The translations under genes were made by a program, and so were the position numbers. Shown one piece after another: positions 54,529-63,685 of a DNA stretch of 64,000 bases (position 1 is the first letter of the stretch; the number at the start of each line of letters is the position of its first letter). This DNA is from Actinopolymorpha pittospori (GTDB lineage Bacteria > Actinomycetota > Actinomycetes > Propionibacteriales > Actinopolymorphaceae). The notes under the pieces are model-generated. The model was not told the DNA's origin. It ran no database searches and saw nothing but the letters and a program-made list of their open reading frames with translations. The stretch lies in the NCBI RefSeq assembly GCF_014873875.1, contig NZ_JADBEM010000001.1, positions 496,001-560,000 of the forward strand, written 5' to 3'.

Positions 54529-57500
54529 GCCGCCCCACCCTCTGAAAGCGCTGCCTCGTGCTTGTTGATCCACTCTTCGGGCAGGCGCACCCACTGCGGC
54601 CCGAACACCGGGACGGCCACGCCATCAAGCTTGGGCAGCTTGTCGGTGTCCGCCCACGGAACGACCAGCCACAGCATGCGGACCGGCGAGTCAGCCGTTG
54701 CCCGGAACACCTCGTCGCGCAACTCGTCCACCACGGTCAGGCTCGGGTCGTAGCGGGCCAACACGCCAGCGTTGGTGAGGAGTACACGGGGTCCGGCTGC
54801 CCGTATCGCCGTACGCACCCGGCTCAATCCACCTGCCTGGACGACGCTCGACAGCCGTGCCCAGTCGCGCGACGACCGGTCTGCGGCGTCAGCGGCGAGA
54901 ACGACGTCCCAGGTCACCCGGCGTTCTTGGCAGTACGCACGCAGGCCCGTCAGGAACTCGCGCTCCACGTCCACGGTCCTTACGTCCTGTGCGGCCAGGC
55001 ATGCCTCGGCGCGCGCGAGCCGGCTTGGCCGCACCGACAAGACGAGCCAGCCACCATCGTCCAGCGACCGTGCCAGCCGGTCGTCGACCTCGAGGACCAC
55101 GTTGTCGACGCGGCGCCAGTCTGCCTTCGTCACCGTGCCGCCAGTCGATCCCCGCGACCGGGTGGAAGGGCGGGTGAGGAACGACGTCAGCCCAGCGACG
55201 TCGGGCTTGCGTGCGACGTACGTCGACCGCTCTTCGCTCCACACGAGCGGGACGCCCGCGCTCTCGAGCAGCTCGTCGAGTTGCGGGCGGTCCGGCAGCG
55301 GGGCGGCGTACGGGAATCGCGCCAGTACCCGCTCGCTGGCCTGCGCCGGAGCCAACTCGCTCACGCCATACAACGCGCCGGCCGCAAGCCGCACCGCACG
55401 GCCCGCCTCCAGACCACGCGGATAGACCTCCAGCCGCGGTGTGGCGGCAGCGGTCTGGGCCGCGATCGCGGCCACCTCGACCAACCGTTCCGGCGGCAGC
55501 AAGCCGGGATCGGTGCCGGCCGGCGCCTGCACCTCACGCAAGGTGTCGACCACCCGTTGGGGTACTGGCAGCGGGTCTGCGCCCGCCATCGCATCAGCGG
55601 CCTTACCGAGTCGCGAGGCCCAGTCGAGCCGATCTGCTGTGGAGGCGCCTTCTCCGGCATGCTGAGGTCCGGCCGCGACAAGAATCCCGTGCGCCTGCCG
55701 GCTGTAGACCAGGCGCGGGTCACCGTCCAGCGCCTCATCGGCCAGCTCGGCGTCGATCGCGGCACGCACCAGGGCCTCGGCGAGCCTGGAGCGCAGCGGC
55801 TCCTCGACGGTGCTGCCCTGACGGTCGAGCAGGGTGGCGGCACAGTGTGCCGCGGAGGCGACTCCGCCCACCGATTCGACCGCCTCGGCCACTGCATCCC
55901 GAAGGATCCGCATGCCGTCGAGCCCGACCCAGTGATCCTCGAGCCGCTGAACGGACTGACGGATCGTTCGTTGGTCACGGCTGAGTGATTTGGAGGCGTC
56001 GCGGGAGCTTGCCCAGGCGCTGCCTCCCCGGTCGCCCAGTCCAAGCAGGGCCTCGGCCACCTCCCGATCGGCGGAGTCGGGCACCAGCGCGGCAGCGACC
56101 GTGTCGAGAAGCGTCGGCTCCGACGCACGTTCCTGCGTCGACGCGGTGACGCGTTCGGTGAGGTCCTGCAACTCCTGGATGAGGCGTTCGCGGGTCTTCG
56201 TCCCGATGCCGGGGAGCCACATCACCTGGGCTGGGGACAGGTCGAGCGCGCCACCCACATCTGTGACGGCCAGCCGCTCCAGGACAGCGAGGACCGCGGG
56301 CGACAGACCTACCGCGCCAACCGGCGTGTCCCGACTCACCCGCTGCGCGTCCGGCTCCTCGGGTACGACAGTCGACGGCTCAGCGAACACCGCGTCCCAG
56401 CCGCGCTGCATGTCCTCTGCCGTGTCGAACCGCTTGCGAGCATCTCGATGCAGCGCTCGGCGGAAGAAGTCAGCCAGTCCAGCGGCGTACGAGCGGTCGA
56501 ACAGCTCGGTATCTATCCTGACGTCTGCATCCCCGAAACCGGGGTGCCCGCCGGCGGCGCCGTACTCCGGTCGGCGCGCGGTCGCCATCTCATACAGGGT
56601 CACTGCGGCGGCATACCGCTCGGCGGCGGTGTCCCAGCGGCGGCGCTCACCCTTGCCTAGGAAGGGGTCGAGGTATGGCGGGGTGCCGGCGTCGACCGCC
56701 TCCAGCGGTTCCTTGGACAGCGAGAAGTCGAACAGGACCAGGCGCCGCTTCTTGCCCTTGCCGCCCCGCTCGGCGATCCCGAGGTTGTCAGGCTTGATGT
56801 CACGGTGGCCGACACCAGTGCGTTCGAGGTGGTTGACGATGGTGAGCAGGTCGGTGCCCCAGTCGTGCAGCCACTCCGGCTGGAGACGTCCCCGCTCACG
56901 AAGCTCCTGAGCGAGCGTGCCCTTCCCAGCGTAGGAGAGGAGGATCGCGAGCCGGCCACCTACGTGCAGCGGTTCGCTGTCGAGGAGCTGGACGATGCCC
57001 GGATGCTCGCCCAACAGAGTGAGCGCCGCAGCCTCGGCGCGCAGCCGGCCGTCCTTCTCCGGGTCGAGGGAGACCTTGAGGACGGCCTCCTTCCCCTCTC
57101 GGTTGACCAGCAGTGCCAAGGCCGTCGAGCCGCGGCCGAGGCGTCCGGCTACTTCGAAGCCGCTGTCGAGTTCGTCGCCGGCTTCGGCGGTGAGTGGGTC
57201 GACCGCGACTGGCTGCTGTTCGGCTGTCGCGGCGAGCTGCTCCCGCAGTGTGTCGAGATCGAGGAGGAAGGCCGCCATGTCCGGCGTACGGCGGTCGGCG
57301 TCCGCGGCCGTGGCCCGGGCTACGAGGTCGTCCAGTTCCTCGCTGATGTTGTCGACCTGCTGAGTCAGAGACAGGCACCCCTGCGACTGGAGGCGCTGAC
57401 TCAAAGCACCGAACGACGATGCCGGCGGGTGCCCCGCGAACAATCGGTAAGCGATTGCACCGAGCCCGAACACATCGAGGCTGACGCCGTTCTGGCTCCC

Positions 57501-58673
57501 CCACGCCCACTCCGGCGCGAAGTAGGCGGTGGCGCCCTGGTCAGCGAGTTCGGCGAACGTTTGGGTGGAGGTGACGGACGCACCCGTCGTGGTCTCCGAA
57601 CCTCTGGTGGCCGTCTGCCAGTCGCTGACCTGGACGACGAATCCATCCCCGTCACGGCAAACCCATACGCACTGCGGGCTCAGCCCGCGATGGGTCAGGA
57701 CGCGGCGATGGGCGTAGGCGATTGTCTCCGCGAGGGACCGCAGTAGCGACAGGCAGGCGTCGAGGTCGAGGTTGCCTTCCTCCTGTTGGAGGAAGTGGTC
57801 GAGCCGTACGAGGCGCGGGTCGTGCGGGAAGATCAGTGCGGGGCCGAGGTCATGCTCGACGAAATCGACCGGGCTGGCGATGCCGCTGTAGTCGATGCCT
57901 CGCAGCGCGCGGTATTCACGTTCGGCAGCTCGGAGAAGCTGCGCACGACGCTCACTCGCCTCGGCCGCTCCGGCAAGGTAGATGCGGACGCGCCGGGGCG
58001 GGTCGTCGCGGAAGCGCTCGTGACGCGCGAGGAAGTCCTGCCAGCCAGGCGCTTCCTCGAACGCGGGCATCTCGAGTCGGAGGTTGCCGACCTTGCGTCC
58101 GCGCTGTGACTGGCGGATGCCGGCCTGATCGATCGCCTTGGCGATGGCTCGCGCTTGGACAGCATCGATGTGCCCCGGCTGGCTGGCACGGTCAATGATG
58201 CTCTGAAGGCCATCGTGGTCGGGTCGGCCGAAGACATGTGCCCGACCCTCTGCACTGAGCCGGCGTATGTCGAGTCGAGCATCGGAGAGGAAGACCGCCC
58301 CTTCGATCCACGGCACGCGCTGCCCACCGCCCCGGAGCGCCGGCTGGGCCGCGAGGAGGGACTTGAGCTTCTTGGCCTTGCGGGTCGCCCCGATCACAGG
58401 GTTGTCGACCGGAGCCCGGTGCGTCTGCTGCCACGTTCCAGCATCACCAACGAGGACGCCTGACCAGGACTTGACCTCCAAGACGATGAGCTGCCGCCGC
58501 GTGATGAGCAGGAGGTCTACTTCGTTGACGGACCCATCGGTCCCGATGAACTCGGCATTCGCCCACGCGCGATACGGCTCACCATCTGGCAGGACTGTCC
58601 GAAGGTACGCAAGTGCCGCCCGCTCCCAGGCGAACTCCGACGGAGTGCACTGGGTCCAGCGTCTTTCGTCCAT
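54525..58673 (-). CDS. pglW: BREX type 2 tandem serine/threonine kinase PglW with NERD domain
   Basis: The protein of about 1,382 residues has an N-terminal NERD nuclease-like domain (about 10-130: NEVDLLLITRRQLIVLEVKSW, with conserved D and ExK). A degenerate kinase-like domain follows (about 205-470), with THRGLSPQCVWV replacing HRD and VSDWQ replacing DFG. The second kinase domain looks active (about 505-760): GRLGRGSTALALLV, K in AVLKVS, GHRDIKPDNLGI and DFSLSK. A helix-hairpin-helix motif (WLPGIGTKTRERLIQEL) lies near residue 840. PglW is the kinase that defines Pgl/BREX type 2. ATG 58673 has GGAGG 6 bases upstream. It is the first gene of the operon. Confidence 0.95.
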   Translation of the reverse strand: MDERRWTQCTPSEFAWERAALAYLRTVLPDGEPYRAWANAEFIGTDGSVNEVDLLLITRRQLIVLEVKSWSGVLVGDAGTWQQTHRAPVDNPVIGATRKAKKLKSLLAAQPALRGGGQRVPWIEGAVFLSDARLDIRRLSAEGRAHVFGRPDHDGLQSIIDRASQPGHIDAVQARAIAKAIDQAGIRQSQRGRKVGNLRLEMPAFEEAPGWQDFLARHERFRDDPPRRVRIYLAGAAEASERRAQLLRAAEREYRALRGIDYSGIASPVDFVEHDLGPALIFPHDPRLVRLDHFLQQEEGNLDLDACLSLLRSLAETIAYAHRRVLTHRGLSPQCVWVCRDGDGFVVQVSDWQTATRGSETTTGASVTSTQTFAELADQGATAYFAPEWAWGSQNGVSLDVFGLGAIAYRLFAGHPPASSFGALSQRLQSQGCLSLTQQVDNISEELDDLVARATAADADRRTPDMAAFLLDLDTLREQLAATAEQQPVAVDPLTAEAGDELDSGFEVAGRLGRGSTALALLVNREGKEAVLKVSLDPEKDGRLRAEAAALTLLGEHPGIVQLLDSEPLHVGGRLAILLSYAGKGTLAQELRERGRLQPEWLHDWGTDLLTIVNHLERTGVGHRDIKPDNLGIAERGGKGKKRRLVLFDFSLSKEPLEAVDAGTPPYLDPFLGKGERRRWDTAAERYAAAVTLYEMATARRPEYGAAGGHPGFGDADVRIDTELFDRSYAAGLADFFRRALHRDARKRFDTAEDMQRGWDAVFAEPSTVVPEEPDAQRVSRDTPVGAVGLSPAVLAVLERLAVTDVGGALDLSPAQVMWLPGIGTKTRERLIQELQDLTERVTASTQERASEPTLLDTVAAALVPDSADREVAEALLGLGDRGGSAWASSRDASKSLSRDQRTIRQSVQRLEDHWVGLDGMRILRDAVAEAVESVGGVASAAHCAATLLDRQGSTVEEPLRSRLAEALVRAAIDAELADEALDGDPRLVYSRQAHGILVAAGPQHAGEGASTADRLDWASRLGKAADAMAGADPLPVPQRVVDTLREVQAPAGTDPGLLPPERLVEVAAIAAQTAAATPRLEVYPRGLEAGRAVRLAAGALYGVSELAPAQASERVLARFPYAAPLPDRPQLDELLESAGVPLVWSEERSTYVARKPDVAGLTSFLTRPSTRSRGSTGGTVTKADWRRVDNVVLEVDDRLARSLDDGGWLVLSVRPSRLARAEACLAAQDVRTVDVEREFLTGLRAYCQERRVTWDVVLAADAADRSSRDWARLSSVVQAGGLSRVRTAIRAAGPRVLLTNAGVLARYDPSLTVVDELRDEVFRATADSPVRMLWLVVPWADTDKLPKLDGVAVPVFGPQWVRLPEEWINKHEAALSEGGAA

Positions 58674-58764
58674 CGCCACCCTCCGCCGGTGGTGGATCCA
58701 TCGACGCTCACGGGCCCCCCGGGCCGGACCTGACTACCTTCATGATCAAGAAGGTCGCAGCCGC

Positions 58765-58793
58765 AAAATAGCGGGCCGCCTAGCGGGGGTCAA
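58765..58793 (-). promoter_or_regulatory. Sigma-70-like promoter of the pglW operon
   Basis: On the minus strand TTGACC (58793-58788) is separated by 17 bases from TATTTT (58770-58765). Both hexamers and the spacing fit vegetative promoters. Transcription would begin near 58758, giving a leader of about 85 bases before pglW. Confidence 0.6.
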
Positions 58794-59007
58794 CGGCAGG
58801 GTCCGATCGTGGTCAGTACGGAAGAGTCAGCGGTCGAGCGCGCTGAGTCGCGCGGGAGCTCGCACGGGCAAGTTGCAGTCCACTCCCGCCGCTCCTTCGT
58901 TCGCCCACCCCACGTGGAGCGTCCCCGCTGCGCACTCCTCGGCGGTGCGTTCACCAGCCGCCCCACGACGGCGGCGCGGGCGCCATCTCGCAGGTTTCAG
59001 CAGGGCA

Positions 59008-59030
59008 TAATTGGGGGAATTGTCCAATTA
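59008..59030. promoter_or_regulatory. TAATTGG-9-CCAATTA inverted repeat, candidate operator
   Basis: A perfect 7-base inverted repeat with a 9-base spacer stands out as AT-rich in GC-rich DNA. It lies 35-57 bases before the start of the small gene at 59065, where an operator or promoter element would be. The pglW promoter on the other strand is about 215 bases away. Confidence 0.45.
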
Positions 59031-59064
59031 GATCTCCTGCCGTCCCGGAAGAGGAACGTCGCAC

Positions 59065-59355
59065 GTGGCCATGCGGTACACAGCCGGCTGGAACGCCCGC
59101 GGACTGAAGCCCGACACCCCGCCGACCAGCTTCGACGACATCCGCGACGCCATCGCGCACCTCGTCCGGACCATCGAGCGGCGCTGGGATGATGACTACC
59201 GGACCTGCGAGACCCCCGACGACCGCCTTGACATCGACGACAAGTGGCTCCCGGTCCACACGGCGCTCCACAACGCCGGCGACGGGTCGACCTTCCACGG
59301 CACCACTGGCGACGACAGTCTCAACTTCTGGATCAGACCTGCCGGCACCTCGTAG
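59065..59355 (+). CDS. Hypothetical 96-residue protein between BREX and the kinase triad
   Basis: The predicted acidic protein contains PPTSFDDIRDAIAHLVRTIERRWDDDYRT and DDRLDIDDKWLPVHTALHNAGDGSTFHGTTGDDSLNFWI. It has no membrane segment or recognisable catalytic motif. GTG 59065 has AGAGGA about 9 bases upstream; an ATG at 59071 is also possible. It reads away from pglW and toward the vWA/PP2C/kinase genes, but a 407-base gap with its own promoter-like motif separates it from them. Its function is unknown. Confidence 0.6.
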   Translation: MAMRYTAGWNARGLKPDTPPTSFDDIRDAIAHLVRTIERRWDDDYRTCETPDDRLDIDDKWLPVHTALHNAGDGSTFHGTTGDDSLNFWIRPAGTS

Positions 59356-59762
59356 TACTCGAGTTACCGAAGCTCAGGCTCTCTCTCGCGACACCAACCC
59401 GAAGTCGCCGTCTCCGCAGGCCTTTGGTTCGAGCATGACGGGCATGACCGTCGACTGGCGAACCGGGCTCGAGGAGCTCCGCCACTCGGTTGTCCTCCGG
59501 CCATCTAAGTGTCGGGGCCGTACCAAAGCCATGCGCGGTACCAAGTCGCCGGAGAACTAGCCGCCGTCCACCCGGTCCGGATCGACGAGCGCCTGGAAAC
59601 AGTCCGGATGGTTTCCAACAACTAGACCGCCTCCGTCGCGACACGACATGGCCATAGTAGTGACAGACCTGAGTACGCTCAGTTAGGCTACGCCCTCAGG
59701 GGGACCGATCCGGCATAGGCCATAGCGGTCTCTGGGACGACACACTTCCGGGAGCGCCACGC
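59356..59762. other. Intergenic region upstream of the vWA gene
   Basis: No gene is supported in these 407 bases. The last 110 bases contain the promoter-like element listed separately. Short open frames on both strands have no family resemblance. Confidence 0.45.
59660..59689 (+). promoter_or_regulatory. Candidate promoter with internal palindrome for the vWA/PP2C/kinase operon
   Basis: GTGACA and TAGGCT are separated by 18 bases, a plausible -35/-10 pair. Between them CTGAG-TACG-CTCAG forms a perfect inverted repeat (59669-59682) that could be an operator. Transcription would start about 65 bases before the vWA gene. Confidence 0.35.
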
Positions 59763-60599
59763 ATGCCGTACAACGCCGAGATCAGCCGCAACAATCCTGC
59801 CTGCTTTATCTTCCTCGTCGACCAGTCTGCCTCCATGAGCGACCCAATCGGAGGCGAGTTCCCTCAGAAGAAGGCAGATGTCGTAGCCGACGCTATCAAC
59901 AGGCTACTCATCGAGCTGTCCGTGAGATGTGCCAAGGAAGAAGGCGTGCGAGACTACTTCCACGTGGGCGTCATCGGTTACGGCACCACTGTAGGGTCAG
60001 CGTTCGCCGGAGATCTGGCTGGACGCGACTTGGTTCCGCTGAGCGAAGTCGCAGATAATCCAGCACGGCTGGAGGACCGACAGAAGAAGGTCCCAGATGG
60101 CGCCGGAGGATTGGTCGAGTCCACAACCAAGTTCGCAATTTGGATGGAACCGACTGCGAATGGCGGCACCCCCATGACTAGAGCACTGAAGTACGCCGAG
60201 ACACTCGTATCCGATTGGGTTCAGCGTCACCCTGAAGGCTACCCGCCGATCGTATTGAACCTCACTGACGGCGAATCCACCGACGGCGATCCGGCGCCTG
60301 CCGCAATTGCGGTAACAGGCCACGCTACGAGCGATGGCGCAACTCTTCTCTTCAATCTTCATGTCTCGGCCGCCGGCGGGTCCCCTATCATTTATCCCGA
60401 CTCGGACGCCGAATTGCCGGACACCTATGCCCGTGCGCTATTCGCAATGTCGAGCATTTTGCCGAGTCAAGTCCGTGCGTATGCCGCATCGGAAGGCCGC
60501 CGCGTCGGCTCGGAAGCCCGCGGCCTAATTTATAACGCCGACGCGGCTACGGTAGTGCAGTTCCTGGAAGTTGGCACCCGAGCTTCCGAACTACGGTGA
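59763..60599 (+). CDS. von Willebrand factor A domain protein (TerY-like)
   Basis: The 278-residue cytoplasmic protein is a single vWA domain. The MIDAS metal site is complete: FIFLVDQSASMSDP (DxSxS at about 20-24), the threonine in NGGTPMTRAL (about 136) and the aspartate in VLNLTDGESTDGD (about 169). It has no signal peptide or membrane segment. vWA proteins of this size next to a PP2C phosphatase and a kinase occur in TerY-P triads, where they are thought to be scaffold or target proteins (from memory). GGGAG lies 8 bases before the ATG. It overlaps the phosphatase gene by 4 bases. Confidence 0.85.
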   Translation: MPYNAEISRNNPACFIFLVDQSASMSDPIGGEFPQKKADVVADAINRLLIELSVRCAKEEGVRDYFHVGVIGYGTTVGSAFAGDLAGRDLVPLSEVADNPARLEDRQKKVPDGAGGLVESTTKFAIWMEPTANGGTPMTRALKYAETLVSDWVQRHPEGYPPIVLNLTDGESTDGDPAPAAIAVTGHATSDGATLLFNLHVSAAGGSPIIYPDSDAELPDTYARALFAMSSILPSQVRAYAASEGRRVGSEARGLIYNADAATVVQFLEVGTRASELR

Positions 60600-61432
60600 G
60601 AACCACTGGCCTCTACACCTCGCATTTCCTGGCACCTAAGCACGGCAATGCCCCTGACGAATGCGAGGATGCCTTATACGTGAGGCCGGACGTCGCCGTT
60701 GACGTCCTAGTCGACGGACCCATTGTGGCAGCAGTATGTGATGGCGCATCAGAGAGCATGCTTGCTGGACAATGGGCGAACATACTCGCTGCCGCGGCAC
60801 TAGATCATGCATCTGCCTCCTTGGACTTTTTCGGCGCCTCGGACGAGTTTCGAGACTTTGCCGCCGAAGTTGTCTTCGAATGGTCGCTATGGGTTGACGA
60901 CTACGTAGCACAACGAGTTCAACAGGGAAGACCGCTCAAGTGGTATGAGGAGGCGAAGCTCCCACAGGGCGCTTTCGCAACCCTGCTTGTGGTGCATGTG
61001 GCTTCCGAGTCAGCTGCCGATGACAGTCCTTACGTATGGCGCGCGGCCGCCCTGGGTGACAGTTGCCTATTCCACGTACGCGACGACAAGATCATCGCCA
61101 CCTTTCCCGTCCAGGACAGCGCCGACTTCGGCGTGACCCCCGATCTCTTTGGAAGTGTTAATCGCAACGGCCGCCTACTGGCCGAACGCAGCCGATTCCT
61201 AGAGGGGACATGCGAAGCCGGCGACCATCTGTTCATGATGACCGATGCACTAGCAGCATGGTTTCTCAGGTGCCGGGATCTAGGAGACGTTAGACAAGCC
61301 ATACATCAACTCAGGGAGCTCGACAAGGGAAATGATCTTCAACCGTTCCTTGATTGGATCTCCACCCTTCGGGCGACTGGAGATCTTCGTAACGACGACG
61401 TCTCATTGATTCATATAGACATACAAGGATAG
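60596..61432 (+). CDS. PP2C-family serine/threonine protein phosphatase
   Basis: The 278-residue protein has PP2C hallmarks: VAAVCDGASESMLAGQWA (the metal-binding DG, about 49-50), WRAAALGDSCLFHVRDDKI, HLFMMTDALAAWFL and the closing RNDDVSLIHID. It resembles the PPM/SpoIIE-like small bacterial phosphatases and should remove phosphate from Ser/Thr residues, plausibly those added by the adjoining kinase. GTG 60596 overlaps the vWA stop (GTGA), implying coupled, near-stoichiometric synthesis. The kinase gene begins four bases after its stop. Confidence 0.85.
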   Translation: MRTTGLYTSHFLAPKHGNAPDECEDALYVRPDVAVDVLVDGPIVAAVCDGASESMLAGQWANILAAAALDHASASLDFFGASDEFRDFAAEVVFEWSLWVDDYVAQRVQQGRPLKWYEEAKLPQGAFATLLVVHVASESAADDSPYVWRAAALGDSCLFHVRDDKIIATFPVQDSADFGVTPDLFGSVNRNGRLLAERSRFLEGTCEAGDHLFMMTDALAAWFLRCRDLGDVRQAIHQLRELDKGNDLQPFLDWISTLRATGDLRNDDVSLIHIDIQG

Positions 61433-61436
61433 CCGG

Positions 61437-63659
61437 ATGACGGCGATTAGTGCTGGAAGCGCCGGCCAACGGAAGATATTCCCGTCTGGCGCTGAATACT
61501 CTAATGCACTACAGAACACTGCAATCGCCTTTCGACGGCCGGACCTCAAAGCAGCACAAGTCACCCTAACCAAACTTGGCATGCCGAAGGCCTTATCCGG
61601 AAATTTCGCAAGTGTTTTCTCGCTTCGCACTACGACCGGGCAACGGTACGCCCTCAAATGCTTTACACGCTACGTTCCTGACCAGGAGAAGCGATACGAC
61701 GAGATCAGTACTCAGCTAGCTAAATTGGACCCGGCGCGACTCTCCCAGCCGTGGAAGATGGGCTTTGAGTATTTGTCCGATAGCATCCTGGTCAACGGTA
61801 GCTGGTATCCAGTGCTCAAGATGGAGTGGGTTGAAGCAACAACCCTGGCGCGCTGGCTTGAGGGGAATTATTCGGACAGAGGTGCGACAGCACAACTTGC
61901 CACGCGTTTTGCCGCACTCACCGCAGACCTCGACGCGAATGGAATCGCACACGGAGATCTGCAGCATGGCAACCTGCTAGTCGCATCGGACGGCACCTTC
62001 CGGCTTGTCGACTACGACGGAATGTACGTGCCCGGGATGCGAGGACTCCGGGCATCGGAGAACGGGCATCGGCACTATCAGTCGCCAGTTCGAAGTTCCG
62101 CCGACTTCGGACCTTTGATGGACCGATTCTCATCGTGGGTAATTTATCTCTCCCTCCTCGCACTTTCGGTTGATCCCAGCCTGTGGAACAGACTCCACGA
62201 ACCGGGGAGCGAGTATCTGCTACTCACCGAGGACGACTACAACAGTCCGGACACTGCAACACGCTTCCCCGAGTTGCTAAGCCATACGGACCGCACCGTT
62301 CGCGATCTCGCCGAGCTGGTCCGTAGCCTGACCCGGCAGCCTCTGAACGCTTTGCCTGCGTTGTCGACCTCGCAGACAACAGCTTCGCGATCCGTCGGAA
62401 CGCCCAGGACACAACGCAGCTTGGCGACTGGTGCTCGAGCGGTGAGCCCTGGCACCTCGGCCAACGGCCTTCCCGGCTGGCTCACTTCTCATATCTCCGC
62501 CACTGTCGGATCACCTCCACTATCCCCAGCGACAATTTCGACCGTCGGAGCGCGGTTCTCTGGCCGACGCTTCGCCGAAGTCCTACTGATGCTGCTGCTG
62601 CCACTGTCCATTGTGGTGCCAGGACTTCTGGAACTCTCTGGCCAACTCGCGCCTCACTTGGTCCCAGCCGTCCTAGGTGCTGCTACAGGTGGAACACTGG
62701 CACTGAGCTGGCCCGGACGACGCACTCGACCGGAGACTAAAGACGCGCTCGGCCGGGTCAGGGAACTAAAGAGACAACGAATAGCTGCCAAGAACCCCTT
62801 AGCGGCCGCATCCGCCCTGCAGCGTGAGCGCGACGCATTCGAACGCGCCGAATCGTCGCGCTCGGCTGCGGTGGCGAGGAAACGACAGGACTATACCGCC
62901 AGTCTCACTTCTGAAATGCAATCGATCGAAAGGGCGAAAAGTCAAGAAATCCAAAAGCTGGATCACAAGATCTCTGGCCTGGACAGCGAGCTTCGTACGG
63001 CGCTCCGGGCAGCGTTGGCACCGCTCCAGCGCCGCTATGTCGAAAGCGAGCTACAGAAGGCTCAGATCGCTAGGGCAAGCCTTTCCAAGATCGGACCGAA
63101 GATTGTAGCGAATCTGGCCGCAGTGGGTATTCGAACCGCAGGTGATTTCACCGACTTCCGACTGTTGAGTGGGGGTGGTCGCTATAACAGCACCACCGCA
63201 GTCCTCGTACTGACAGGCGGCCGCAGCGTGCACGTAGACCTTGTCGGCCCAGAACGGGCCCGCACTCTCAAAGACTGGCGGGATAGACTGAAATCTCGAG
63301 CGGAAGCCGCATGCCCCATCCAGCTCACTGCGAAGCAACGCGATGATATCGAAACAAAGTTCAAGCACAAGAGGGTTCAGCTTGAGAACGAACGCACTAG
63401 CAGCGTGTTGACGGCACAGAAGAAGCGAGGCGAAGCACAGCGTCGCGTTCAACGTGAGCTCGATATCCTCGGTTCGGAAGACGCGTCTGCGTTGGCGCGA
63501 GCAAAGGTCAAGCGGTCGTCATTCGATCAGCGCGCCTCTGACTTACAGAACGCCAGGGTCGACTTTGTCGCCATCGAAGCTGCCCTGCGGGATGCCCGGC
63601 AAGAGAAACACGGCCTGTCGCATACCCGCTACCTTTGGTTCGTCCTAACAGGACGCTGA
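61437..63659 (+). CDS. Protein kinase-like protein with membrane anchor, coiled coils and helix-hairpin-helix
   Basis: The 740-residue protein has an N-terminal kinase fold: lysine in RYALKCFTRYV (about 74), catalytic loop AHGDLQHGNLLV (about 171-182) and metal-binding LVDYDGMYVPG (about 190-200). The HGD loop is closer to small atypical kinases than to classical HRD kinases. A Pro/Ser/Thr-rich linker (about 305-375) precedes two hydrophobic segments (about 380-400 and 407-425), so the kinase probably sits at the membrane. Long coiled coils (about 440-550 and 640-730) flank a helix-hairpin-helix-like LSKIGPKIVANLAAVGIRTAGDF. It ends the vWA/PP2C/kinase operon. Codon use is less GC-rich than in BREX. 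Confidence 0.82.
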   Translation: MTAISAGSAGQRKIFPSGAEYSNALQNTAIAFRRPDLKAAQVTLTKLGMPKALSGNFASVFSLRTTTGQRYALKCFTRYVPDQEKRYDEISTQLAKLDPARLSQPWKMGFEYLSDSILVNGSWYPVLKMEWVEATTLARWLEGNYSDRGATAQLATRFAALTADLDANGIAHGDLQHGNLLVASDGTFRLVDYDGMYVPGMRGLRASENGHRHYQSPVRSSADFGPLMDRFSSWVIYLSLLALSVDPSLWNRLHEPGSEYLLLTEDDYNSPDTATRFPELLSHTDRTVRDLAELVRSLTRQPLNALPALSTSQTTASRSVGTPRTQRSLATGARAVSPGTSANGLPGWLTSHISATVGSPPLSPATISTVGARFSGRRFAEVLLMLLLPLSIVVPGLLELSGQLAPHLVPAVLGAATGGTLALSWPGRRTRPETKDALGRVRELKRQRIAAKNPLAAASALQRERDAFERAESSRSAAVARKRQDYTASLTSEMQSIERAKSQEIQKLDHKISGLDSELRTALRAALAPLQRRYVESELQKAQIARASLSKIGPKIVANLAAVGIRTAGDFTDFRLLSGGGRYNSTTAVLVLTGGRSVHVDLVGPERARTLKDWRDRLKSRAEAACPIQLTAKQRDDIETKFKHKRVQLENERTSSVLTAQKKRGEAQRRVQRELDILGSEDASALARAKVKRSSFDQRASDLQNARVDFVAIEAALRDARQEKHGLSHTRYLWFVLTGR

Positions 63660-63685
63660 TGCACCCGCGGCCCATCACCGATCTC

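Noticed and set aside
54558..55988. Plus-strand frame opposite pglW
   Set aside because: No recognisable domain; pglW is continuous and conserved-looking on the minus strand.
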